Shown here: piece after piece, positions 25,101 through 38,300 of the stretch
Layout of the letters: the number at the start of each line of letters is the position of its first letter
How positions within the stretch are numbered: position 1 is the stretch's first letter
Source: Schistosoma haematobium
Lineage: Eukaryota; Platyhelminthes; Trematoda; Strigeidida; Schistosomatidae
DNA: 64,000 nt
Direction of reading: 5' to 3'
NCBI RefSeq assembly: GCF_000699445.3
Contig: NC_067199.1
Span: 29,224,402 to 29,288,401 of the forward strand
Translations under genes and position numbers: made by a program
The notes under the pieces: generated by a model
The model's input: only the letters and a program-made list of their open reading frames with translations
The model's database searches: none
Told to the model about the DNA's origin: nothing

Positions 25101-28100
25101 AAATAATGATTTCTGCGGTGTCCATAAGTAAGTTGTTATTAGTAGCAGAAACAATTCCATTGTCGATTTCTTACGAGGAAGCTGCTGTCGAAAGCCAACT
25201 TGCCTTCGCTCTTTAGTGTTAAGTACATAATAGAAGAAAGTATATCACGTTCTTAGTTGTGCACATCTGCAAAATACTGTCCCATTTTACTTGTAGGAAC
25301 ATTGTATGTGAACATTCAGTTATTAAACAAACTTTACTGTGTTTGTTTTGATTCAAAGCTTTTACTATTTCAATTTTTATTCAGGGCATGTGATTCTTCG
25401 AGTGATAGTGCGAGAACAACATCTATTAGAACATGTTTGCAGGTTACTTACCATCGATATCACAAGGACTGTGCGCTGTTTGTTTTTAGGAGGGAGATTA
25501 TTATTGTGAATCTGGGATTGATCCGTCCACTTCATGTCATTTATCTAGATCCTTCTTGGCCTTCTTTCTCACGTGTGAGTCAATTTAATTTATGAGTATT
25601 AACGATCCTGAAAGTGATCTTTTAGTTTCGTAGTTTTGAGGCAGACCGTTTCTAGGCGCCCATAAACTTAGATTTCTCCCATATCTTAGCATAACCCTTC
25701 GATTAACAGTAGTTATATTTTACGGAATGTCAAACATCTATTATAGTCCCATCCTTCTCAAATATATGAAAGCTTATCCACCGAACTCATTTTTAGTATT
25801 TAATATTCGAGAAAAGTATAAATTACTGAGTATTTCTTTTGTTCATCGCAGAAGGGGTAATTTTGATCGCTCGAAGAATCTTGGGTGGCTTTGAATAATC
25901 TATTTTTTAAAGAAAACAACGCACCAATACATTATTTTATTTACTGTTCATCATGCTTATCACTACACATAAATTTATCACTACAGAGGCAGATATTCAA
26001 TACATGAAAATTTATGAATGTATATTTGCCATATTTCTCGTAATTTTTAATTTTCGTTATCTGTAAATGTCGCAGTCTGGTTGCATAAGAGCAAAATTTT
26101 GTTTTCTGAGAGGCTTTAACGTGGAAAGCATAGCTAGAGACTGTTAGAATAAGGAATATGTGTGGTTATATTTGTAAGCATATTTCTGATTTACAGGTTT
26201 ATTCTTGCACTCAACGTGATGTCATCATTTGCCTACATGAAAATGGTAATTTAAGCGTATATGCTTGTCGTGGTCTTGCTTTAGCAGCAGATCCTTCTCT
26301 TCATCCTTCTCATTTACTGCGAAAACCTAGTAAAGAATCTTCTGATATCCACGCTGATAACAGCTGCACTTATGTTCTTGTTGCAACTGCTGCTTCTTCT
26401 AGACGCCCAAAACAAGTACATCATGTTAATTTTTCTGTGGACCAAATGAATGAGTTGAATATTGTCGTAGCTTCAATTGATGGGCGTTTCCAGGTAACTC
26501 TTAGTAACATTTGTAAAATGTTCATTTCACTTTTGATAGTTTTTACTTTGTGGTTTAACGTGTTGTAACAATGATTCCTAGTCAGATCCTGTAAATCTAA
26601 AACCAAATTAATTTACGAGATAGTTTTAGTTTCTCTTGACGTATCAGATGATTGCTGCTTGTCTTGCAACTGTTCTACTTATCAATTTTGCCAGTAGTTA
26701 TAAGATGGTTCATGGTCATGCAATCGTGATACTTTAGTGAGGATGGCTGAAACTGTTTCCAACATTCTCATTCCTTTATTGTTTTAACTGTTTAGTTGAT
26801 TCGTATTATGAGCGGTAGCTTAGCAGTTAAAACATTTAGCTTTTAACTTTTAGGTCTCAGGTGAGAACTCCGCTCCATCTACTTCGATTTAGGCAGACGC
26901 GTATTACTGCTAACACCCAAGTAAACAGATAATTAAATCAGATACTCAAGTTTGTACTTAGGGAGTGAGTTACGTGAATATAATTCATATTAAAGTGGAA
27001 GTATTAGTGCTTAGATTAATACACAATTTTATGTGGAAATCACTTCAGGTGTTTATAAAGTGTAAAAGGATTGTTTACATCTTGAGACAATTATAATTAT
27101 TTTTTTTCTGATTTACTTTAAGTTTATAACTTTTCAAGTCCAGTTCACTATCACATTGGAGTTAAAAGACTGAATTCATGTTATTTTTTGATTATAATAA
27201 TGCTTAAGCACATATTTTAACTTATAGTCTATGGAAAACTGTAGGTTCTGTTAATTATGTAAATAAGACTAGGTCTTGGCTAAAATTATGTACGTAACAT
27301 TATGCAGTATACACTAAACTATTATGTAACATCCACCACCAATATACAATGAGGTTTTGAGAGTGTAGTAGTCATAGTCGTTTTATCTCAATATCCCCTG
27401 TTAGTTCGTGTGTGGATATATATCTAACCATCTATTGATTTTCAAAGTTTTGGCAACTGCGAGCTGTTCGAGACCCAACTTTTTGTGATGAAGAGGTGAA
27501 ACCAATTTGGAGCCTTTCAGATCTGCTACCACATGCACCTGTTGTAGATAAGTAAGTAATACCTTAAAGTATTTTATTTAAACATTGATTACTATTTCTG
27601 TTTTAGTCACCTAATGTCTAATATTAGAATATGTACTGACCGCTATAGGATAAGCAGACAGCACTATGTTCTGGGATTATTTGTTAGAGAAGAGTATATC
27701 TGGGTTTATTAAGATCCTGAAAGATAAAAACAAAATCAACACAGGTAGGATAAGGTCACAAAACCACCTCTCAGCTGTCTAATTCCGCCTCTTCTTCATT
27801 CCCACCGTTGATGTAACTTATTGAGTTCACCGAAACTCACGAAGTGCAGTATGTAATTCAAAATTGATTTAGTATAATTGAATCGATAACCAGATTTAAA
27901 ACTAATATGTGCAGCCCAGATGTAAACAATCTATCCACTAAATTCATTTTCGTATTGTTTATTTGAATATTCTCATTGATGTTTAGGACTGCAATTGATT
28001 AGCATATGTGCATCCTGTGCGGATTGCCTCGAAATCGCCTCGAGTCACAAGCATTATAAGCAAAGATGGATGGTGGCTAGCAGTGGAATCCAGAATGGGC

Positions 28101-28735
28101 GTTTCATCCTGTTACAGACTCGTCGGATGGATGTACCTACATCCCAGAGTTGGTGTTCCCTCCCGGCTATCTGAAATCGGTAGCTAAGTGAATAACATGA
28201 TGGCATTTTGACCAAACGGTACTGGGTTCGATTTCCGGAGTGAACATCAACTCTGGGATGCAGGCACGCCCAGCTGACGGGTTCAAAATAAGACGAGACA
28301 AACATCCCGGACCCCACTGCTAGCCACTATCCATATTTACCTATAAGATTTATCCATTGTTTGGAGTATTAAGACCTGAAATAAATAAACTCGTTGCTCA
28401 GCTTGGATACCAAAAATTCCATCGTAAACCTAGCGTGAATTGTTAAATTTCAGCGCCTTATACAATCTCAGAATGGGTCCCGAAAGTGCGGTTGGGTTTT
28501 GCCGAGTTGCATCACTTTTAATGTAGGCGCTAGGTCCGTCTGCGGAATCAAGGACAAGTATGCTACTCAGAAGTTCGCTCCTGTTTAGTTTTTGGCTATG
28601 TTTATTTATTTATTTGGACACAAACATTGGTACAAAGGGGGCAACACACTGTAACAGTGATGTGAAGAGATAGAGAATGTAAAGTGCCTATAATAAAAGA
28701 TAAACAACTGACAGAAATTAGTGTAGGAAAGTGAA

Positions 28736-28767
<32 letters not shown>

Positions 28768-29310
28768 TGGAGAAGCAGTTCATTTAGGGAAGATACAACC
28801 AGAAAGAATTCTTTCGGATAAAGAAATTACTCACACTTATACGAAAAAAGTAAAACGAAGTTACAACAGGATCGCCACTGGTTTATACTCAGATCCATAT
28901 CTGATAACGTCTCAAGCCACTGTGTCGCACCGTCTCTCGGCCCCTAGCCAGGGAGTCGTGAAGGACCAACAGAAGCCGGTCCTGTACAGCATTCCTTCAT
29001 ACCAAGACACTATATCGTACACTGACCACCTCTCCGCTTTTTCCAACAAATTCCATAGTCGGTAAATAATGCACGACGTGGAGTTCTTTGGGATGACATT
29101 CATAGGAAATGTCCAGGCCACCGAAGCCGATGTTTCAAGATCGTGACCAACTAAGTTATCATCTCTGTGCCCGAATACATGGTGCTGGACCTCTGCATTA
29201 CTAACATGGTGTCGCCACTGGATGTCAGCAATCCTTCGGAGACAACGATAATCGGACACAGAGAATCGTTAACTGAAAGATTTCTCCTGATTGTACCTTT
29301 CCGTTCCCCC

Positions 29311-29385
<75 letters not shown>

Positions 29386-32300
29386 ACTACCTTACACTAA
29401 TCTGTTCGTCATTGTTCTTTTTTTTACGCTCCTTACCTTCTTTTTTTTCTCCCCGAATTCTCATTGTTTTGTGTGGCGCATATATATTTGGTGCCCTCTT
29501 GTACCAACATTTATGTGTTCAAATAGTAAATAATAACCTGGATGAGTTGAAATACCTTCCGGCAGTTACCGGAAGCGACTGTTGTTTCCAACTCGTCAGC
29601 ACGTTTCGAACACTGGGCTTCTCGGTCCTTACGCAAGCTTTGCCCGATTTCATTACGTAACGGCCTTCGTTTGTGGTCAGACTCACGGTCACCCGGAGTA
29701 AACTGACGGGTTTCAACGAGTTGTAAGGAACCTGAAGAAATCAAGTGCTTATAAGCGGGACGTTTCGCGAAGCCGCAAGCGGCTTTACTCGCCATTTGCA
29801 TGGAGTCACGCGATTGCAACCAATACTCATCTATACTTTTCGGTGGGATGGTAGCTAGCCTAGAAGCTAGCTCGGTTCGATACTTACTAGCAATGGAAGT
29901 TGCAACCAGCTTGCTGACATCAATCCTTTGGTGGCGGTCACTTCGTTGGTCACTGAAAAGTAAGGTAAGATTGGCGCAGACTAGGGCATGATCAGAGTTC
30001 AGATAGGTACTCCAAAAGGAGCGGAAGTCTTGTACACAACCACACCAGCGGTAGCTGATCGCGATGTGATCAATCTGAGTCCAGGTTTGAGATTCATAGG
30101 GAGGAAGCCAGCTAGCACATCAGCGATGACTGTTTCGGTAGTTAGTGCTAGCCGAAAGCAGATTGTAGTTTTCGCTTAGTTGCAGTAGATGGTCACCTTT
30201 ATCTGACCTGCGACCAACAAGTCCCCATCGGCCACCTAAACGACTCTCTTCTGTGCCTAGACGCCTGGCCTGAGCATTCAAGTCTCCGGCTAGTACCACA
30301 ATATCTGTTGAACGCACTTCCGTAGAGGGACAATTAATTGATGGTAAAACCCATTCTTAATCGCATCCGGGCTGCAGTCTGTCGGAGCGTAGACAGAGGA
30401 CGAGAGGACATCGTTTCTCACACCGATTTCTTCTCACTTTGATGGAACTTTCTAATCTAACAGTAAATAAACTGCTGTTAATAGGGATCCATCCGGTCAG
30501 TGCTGCCCCAGCTCTAGCGCTAAGCGCGACACCATTGCTAGCAAGACCAGAAAAATATGCCACAGGGTCCTCAGATAAACTCACATAAAAGGAGCTTTTC
30601 AAAGTGATATATGGTGAGCGGATTTGTAGCACTTCCCACTGTATCCACTAACCCGGTTAAAACGTCGGGCATTCTTTTTTTGTCCCCTCAATTTCGTAAA
30701 CAACACCCCCGCTGCGAGAAGCCGATGAGTAGAACTTCTTTCACAGTAGCCGTATACGCGTGGCCATGTTAGAGCATTTCGAGAGGGAGAATAGACTCTC
30801 TCCACCCTCAACTATGTCAAGGCATTTGGTGGCTATGAAAGTAGTCCTTTAAAAATAGAAAGCATTTGTAGATTACTAGTATTGGATTATAAGTGGCTTC
30901 AAACAATTGCTCATGTATTTTAGTGTTTCTGAGGTTAGACACAGTACTGTATGAGGATTGCAGGTCAGTTGATGAGACAGAGAATCCTGGTCATGTGAGG
31001 TGCTTAGGACACGTATTGCGTATGTCCATCTACTGGCTACCTGGATGCGTGATGATGGCTGGTGTAAGAATAAGATGGAAGTAAGCTAAGGGGTGTCCAA
31101 ACCAAAAAGTCCCATCAGTTCATAAGGTCACTGACTATTCAACTAGGTCATGTAGGTAGGTGCAAACCACCTGGCTGGAGTCTGCATGATTACCATAACC
31201 AGTGGTTGGAGTCGTTGGTTGACATGGCTCAGAATCATTCTCGATGGCTCAAGTTTATTCGCTTTCCTTCTCCCCTTATATTCAAAGTCCCGAAATCTTT
31301 TTGTACTTTCTATTCTTTCACATAATTTTTCATAATACTGTTGACAATGTTACTACTTTTATTATTTTAGCGTTTGCTTTGACAAATTTATCTCACTGTA
31401 CTAATGTGGTGTGGCAAGTTGAACAGATACACGTATGTGTTGAGTGGTACGTTACAGGTTACTGACTAGGTGACTGAAGCCATCAATTCACGATTATTCG
31501 CTAAGAAATTCTAGTCTTGGTACTAATCTTTTGATATCTACCTTAAGAAGATAAACACTTATACTATACAATCATGGAATTAAGGTGATTTGATAAGGCA
31601 GTTAGGAATGTGGCGTCCCACATATTTAACAAATAATTAAATAAAATTGCCTTTATATGTGATTTTGTAAAAAGGGTAAGTAGCTTTGACCATAGTGAAA
31701 ATTTCAAGGTCTAATGGTGAAATACTAACCGTTACATTTTAAGGTTTTTTATCATGATTTCAAATGTATTTCATTAAATCTGGGTAAATTTTAGGTGAGT
31801 ACTGCAAAGGAAACCAATAGTTTATATTTGAGATAATTTAACGCTTTATACGCTTGGTGTTTAAATTTTTGCTGTAGGCCTCCAATGAAGTTGTATCTCG
31901 AATTAAATGGCCTATACTCTCCAAGTAGATCAGAGCCAACACTGTGTCGCGTATGTCCACCGAATCTGATGGGACTTTCAATGGTAGACTCAATTCGTGG
32001 TCCATTAGTGTCTGTTGGGAATAATCGTGGTGACATCCAGGTGACTGCACTTTTTCAGTTTTCGTTTCATGTACTTCAATGATTACTTAGTTACATTATT
32101 TTACTTTATATGGTTCACGTTTCATTATTTAACTAGTATCTGGTGCAATGCCATCGTACAATTTTTAGGAATCTTTTTGTATGCTTTCTGACTAATCAGT
32201 GTTCACGTCATATGTTTTTAACTGTGAGAAAGTTACAAAATACTCGGGTTTCTTGATTGTCCTTCAACCTTTTACTTACGCCTGTTACCCCTTGGGGAGG

Positions 32301-35300
32301 AGCCTAAGGCTCCCATCAGAATTATCCACCGAAAAATGTCCTGGACAATCCTTCCCAGTTCTTTCCAGTTGCCACTCATCCTTTTCATTTCTACTTCCGA
32401 TTCTCGATACAGTGTGCTCTTTGACCTTCCTCTTTTCTGTTTCCCTTCAGGATTCCAAGTCAGAGCTTGCCTCGTGATGCAGTTTGATGATTTCCTCAAT
32501 GTTTGTTTTACCTACTTCCAACATCTTTTCTTAATTTCTTCCCCAGTTGGGAGTTGGTGTGTTCTCCCCCATAGTCGGCTGTTGCTGATGGTGTCCAGTC
32601 AATGGACATTCAGTATCTTACGCAGACAATTGTTTATAAATACTTATACCTTTTTGATGATGGCTGTAGTAGTTCTTCAGGTTTCAGCTCCGTGCGGTAG
32701 AACTAACTGTTTTGACGTTCGTATTGAATATTCTTACTTTGATGTTGGCTGATAGTTGTTTTGAGATCTATATTTCCTTTACTTTAGGAATGCTGTTCTT
32801 GCTTTGCCGATCCTTGCCTTTACGTCTACGTCTGCATCGGATCCTCCTTGTTCATCGATTATGCTTTCCATGTACTTGGAAGGTTCCACCTCTTCCAGAG
32901 CTTCTCTATCCGCCTGTAGCCCTTCTAGAGTTACTACCAGTCCCAAGCTCTGGTAAAGGAGGAGGGTTGGACATGGGGTCGGCAACCCCATCTCGTAGAG
33001 AAAAAATCTTGCTTAAAAAAACACCAACAACTTTGTCATAGTCATATTTACTATAATTTTGTCACCTTCAGTTTTTCCGTGTTATAACATTTGATATAAA
33101 TACATGTTTATTTGTGTTATCTTTAGATTTGGGATGTATCATCAGCTATATTATGGCGTGAATATCGTGTACTACCGGTACCTATCAAAGGAATTGAATG
33201 GATAGCAATACCTCGAACAATTTATAAAAATAAACAAATCAGTGAAGATTCTTCGAGACCATCATCATGTGAATATTCATTAGGTTTAATTGTTCATGGT
33301 TGGCAATCCAAAGATGGTCACCAAAGTTCTCTTACTGAAAATTCATCGAATAGAACAAATACAATAGGAAGAAATTTTGTTACTACACTGGACTTATCAA
33401 CAGGTTATATGCGTATATTTCGTGATATTTCAAATCAAAATATTGACAAGACAGGTCCTCGCATAGGAATCAGTGTTCCCGGTAGTCAACTTTTATCTGG
33501 ATCCAACGATCAAGAAAATCTTTTTGAAGGACCAATTGACATTCTTTGTGTTAGCCACTTAAAGTAAAGAATAATTTATGGGAATCAGTATTTTTACCGT
33601 TTCTGATTATTATTAGTAAATATTGAACCGTTTGCATCTTTTAGGACTCATGTTGTATATTTTTAAAGAGGAATAGATATCTTATGCCGTATATAATTGG
33701 TTGATTGAAGGTGAGAACAAACCTTAACGTTGTCAAGTTAGCTAGTATCATAGAAATGTCTATACTGTGAATATAAATCACATTGACTAACTGGATATTA
33801 AATACAATTAATTATCTGTTAATGTGGTATCGAAGGTAAAATTCAAAATAACTATCGTTTACTTTTCAAGTAAGTGGTAATAGATTGAATCTAGGATATT
33901 GTGATGTCAAATAGCTTGACTTGGCAGTTTCACCTTAATTCTTAGACTAGTAAAATTTAATCGGCAATAAAAAATTATAATCTTTGGGCATATTTATTTT
34001 GTAGTTTTCTGCAATTAATTCTGGAAAAAAGGATGAAACCAGCCTATAGTGAACAATTTTTTTGTGTAAACTGCTTACTTTTTTTTCCGTTTAGCGTTTT
34101 TTAGCGAGTTAGTTTTCTACAGGATGGGGTCGCTAACCGCTCGCCCAACCCTCCTCCCTTATCCGGGCTTGGGACCGGCAGTAGCCCCCGGAGGGACTAC
34201 AGGCGGAGTTTTTGTAAACTACTACGCATAGTTTGTTAACTGTTGAAATAAGCTTATAATTTAGTGAATGTTTAATCATTCCTTTTTCTTGCAGTTACTC
34301 ATTTGTTGTATTTCTCTGTTTATTTGTCGTGTTATATTGTTTAATTTCTGCAATTTGTCATTTTAGACCAAATTTAAATTATATTCAATACTAAGGCTTT
34401 GAAGTATATTGTCTCTTCTTCATCTACAAAAATATAGTTTTAGTAAATATGAGAGTTTGTAAGTAACACAATAGAGGAACGATTATTTAGTGATTAAAAT
34501 ACTTGACTCTGAATTGTTAGGTTACGAACTCATGCATTGCTCCACTCAATTTGGTTCGGGCACATCGGCAGCATCACTAATTTTCATACAAGAAATTGTG
34601 CCTAAAATTTGAGTTCACAAACTCCTACTTGATTGTTTTTGACAGGATGCAAAATGTTTGCTACTATATTTCCTATACTACTAAGTTGTATTTGTTTTAA
34701 GAGCTAGTTAAACTAATATGACTGCTCATGTTATACAATGGTATATTTAGTTAAATTATAGCATTTTTCCCTCAGTGATGAAAACATGTTTCTAATAAGT
34801 GGTTTTCAATGAAACTGATGTTAAAGAATAGTTAAAAAGCCATTCAATTATGCGAAATTTTGAAACATTGTGTACTTTGTGAATAATATAGATTAGGTTC
34901 GATTTATTTATAGGATTATTATTAGGCCTCTATCATTTCAGTTTTTAACGTTGGATCTTATGCTTCATACAGAATATTCTTCTTATCACAGTATCTTTTC
35001 CATCATATCACTAACAATTTTGTTCAGTATTCAGTGTTAAGTGGAGCAATCGCTTAGTGGTTAAGGCGTTTAACGTTCGGCCACTGTCTCACGTTTGAAC
35101 TCTTCGCCTACTTCGGTCTAAGCATAGAGGTAGTATCATTGACCCTCACACATAGAGTGTGAGTTTTACCCAAATACCTGGTAAATGAGTTAATTTATTA
35201 TTTTTTAATGTTTCTTATAACTCTGAATTTCAGCGGTGACACTAATAGTTCGAAATAAAAATACTTGTGAGGTGACTTTTTAGATTTATTGAAATTGTTT

Positions 35301-38300
35301 TTAACTTTAGAAATTAAGTTAAAATTTCTTTTTTATATCTTTTAAATATTTCCAGTCAATACGTTGGTATAGCAATTCGTAAGAGTCCGGTAGAAATATG
35401 GAAACTATCTACTTCTTCTTTAATAGTTAAACTACCTTTGCTACCGGATATAACAGCTGTTGCTTTGGTAATTCACATTTATGTTTGGAACATTTTGATT
35501 AGTCTTGCTGGTATTTTAGGACAATAATTATGTAGTCGATCATAATTCGTTTGTTTACTGATAGAAAATAATATGCCTCAAGTGGCGTTCATTAAGACTC
35601 CACTCCCCTCTATTTTTAAAAAAATGATATGTTAATCTGAATCCCTACTTGAGGGTTCACTTATCATCGACTTCAAGTATGCAGATGATGTATACAGTTT
35701 TTTTATAAAGCGCTGACAAAATTCAGTTTTATAAATCCCACAAGTACCTGTTGAAATAATCTCTTAGTTCTCTTAGGTGTTTTCATCAATGTGGTATAAC
35801 TTTCAGTTGTTGACATGCACCTGTTATTTCATTCATTTCACCTTATTTGATTTTGTCAAACAAATTATATCTTTAACATTTACAAAATAGTTCTATTTTT
35901 ACAATTTAGTCACCGAATGTTGAACATACATCTTTAAGTTTCCAATTACATAGTTTTTTGTCATGTGTTTTGACAAAATTCATGATATTTATTTTATTCA
36001 TTTCGTTTTTGTAGGACTGGTGTCATTCGCCAACGAAATATCAACGAAGTCGTAAGATTTCAGACAAGAGTTCTAAGTGGGTTCATTATTTAATATAAAA
36101 AAGGACTGATTTTTCTTTTTTTTATTTCAAAAGACTTAGCTGTTATATTAGTAAATAGAAACCTTTAATATTGCATTCAATATACAATTATTAAGTAATA
36201 TTCGTGATTAATATTTTGTTAATCTGCATCAAAAGAACAATATAAGTGTACCCATTATGGTCAGGTTTAGGGTTAAGGTATTCTCATAATAAAAGACTAA
36301 TATTTGAACGAAGAATATTCTTTTCGATAAATTCTCTTCAGGTTCTACAATTATATATCCAAATTAATAATCCGAAAAATGGCCAGGTTAAGGGCAAAGT
36401 ACATCGTTTAAAGTATGTGAATTTAGGACTGTCAAACAATAACAACTGTCCAGTGCATCCAGGTTTGCGATGGTTGTCAAACTTAGATCAGCTAGTGATC
36501 TGAATATAATTAATTTTTTTATGTAATAAAATGACATGGTTATGCATAAAATAAACATGATGAATTGTTATCCATGGTTGGAGGAAATTAGTTTTTAGGT
36601 CACTCACTCCCCAAGTAATTAAGGCCTGATTGTTAGACCTAGTTTTTGAGCATCATGTCAGTATATTTAATTGTACAGTTTACTGATTTTCCTTGTCACA
36701 GCTTTTTTTTAAAAAACAAAATCTTATTAGGCTATCGGCTGCGGTATACAACAGGAGTAGTAGGGCAAAATGACATAACCGATAAGTACCATAAAGTTGC
36801 TAACAAAATGTATTTCGACTGTCTTTCTAAAAGCCACTTTTTAGGGTATGTAGTACAAAGTTGATACATGGTAGACGCGAAAATGTACTTGTTCTTTCGA
36901 AGTGTGATTATTTCCCAGTAACATGCACTTGTACGTATGTGATTTTTGTGCAACATTGAAACTTACGGTCACTGAAACACACAAAATAAAAAAAAGTCGG
37001 TTACTAGTCGATGTACGACTTTTCTGGTCATTGTATTCTCTTTTTAAAATATTGAATAATTTATTTCATCTATGTTAATGGAGATTCAGTTTATTTAACA
37101 CTTTGTTTATATTTCTCTCTAAGACTAACGTTAATTGATCAATCTACAATTGCATAGAAATTTGGATCAATTCATTTAGATGATATTTAGTTTAATGATC
37201 AGTTTTGATTGCTAAGTATCACCTCTTTCATTGGTTTGAATTATTTTTTTTCTTCTAAGCAGTACATGTACCAGGTTTATTTAGCAATTTTTAGTTACTG
37301 CTTATGTATTCATATGTAAGAAATATAGTTCTAAACGTGTACGTTTGTCTTACACAATATTTATCTTCCCATTCCTTTATTTAAAACATTTTTATTCGTT
37401 TTATATCTGTTAATTTAGATCTGAGGACTATGTTCATTCAAAAGAATCTGCTCGTACTCGTGAATCATGTATTATATACACTTCGGATGGTAATATTCGC
37501 TTGATTGCAGTGAATAATGATTCAGTAGATAGCACTTCAGTTTCAAATACAATGTAAAATACATTATTTACTGATATATACTGTTAACAATGTTATGAAT
37601 AGCCACTCAGGCTTTTCACTAGGTGTAACATGTGTAATCGCAACCAAAGATACCAGCTTAAACAATTATTAAATATTATTTAGGGTATTGGTACATAATT
37701 GTGTAAACGTCAGCATAAGCTATCGTTAGAACAAATAAAATTAAAAAAATATGAAACTATAGTTTCATAAGTTAAATGTCAAAATAAAAGATAAAAATAA
37801 AATAATTAGAAAGTGGATTGTTAAAGGTATCACTGTATGTAAAAACACAACTAGAATATAGAATAGATGGAATGTGGTTAGCATTAAAATCCAGAACGTA
37901 CGTTCCGTCCTATTTAGAACCCGTTATTTGGATATACCTGGATCCCGGAGTTGATATTTACTGAGGAACTTACATTTTGTGCCATTCGCTTCAAATGCCA
38001 TTGCCTTATCCACTTAGTTATTGAGTCCAGATAGCCAATCATAATAGCCACTCAACAACGCAATAATTCAAAACCATTTCAAATTTAATTAAACAACTAG
38101 AATATCATACCACAGATATAGTCAGGGAGTATCTTGAAATCGGCGAGTCTTTATAATGTGTTATACGTGGGATTGTGTGTGCTCATGAGGTTGTCTACCA
38201 TTATCTTATCTCTATAAATTTTATTCTTTATGTCCTTCAAAAAATTTTTGTGAGATAAAACACTACTCAGTAGTTGAATTCATGGATACGTATTTGACTA

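Noticed and set aside
28189..28236. tRNA gene suggested by box A and box B
   Set aside because: No cloverleaf; the boxes belong to a hammerhead SINE.
29167..29533. Open frames of poly-Tyr and poly-Ile (77 and 80 codons)
   Set aside because: Produced by translation of the (ATT)n microsatellite.
36246..36503. 85-codon + frame in WDR11 intron 13 with an AG acceptor
   Set aside because: Exon 13 (36015-36076) splices in phase directly to exon 14 (37419), restoring WDR11 homology; this frame has no match to WDR11 and is out of phase.
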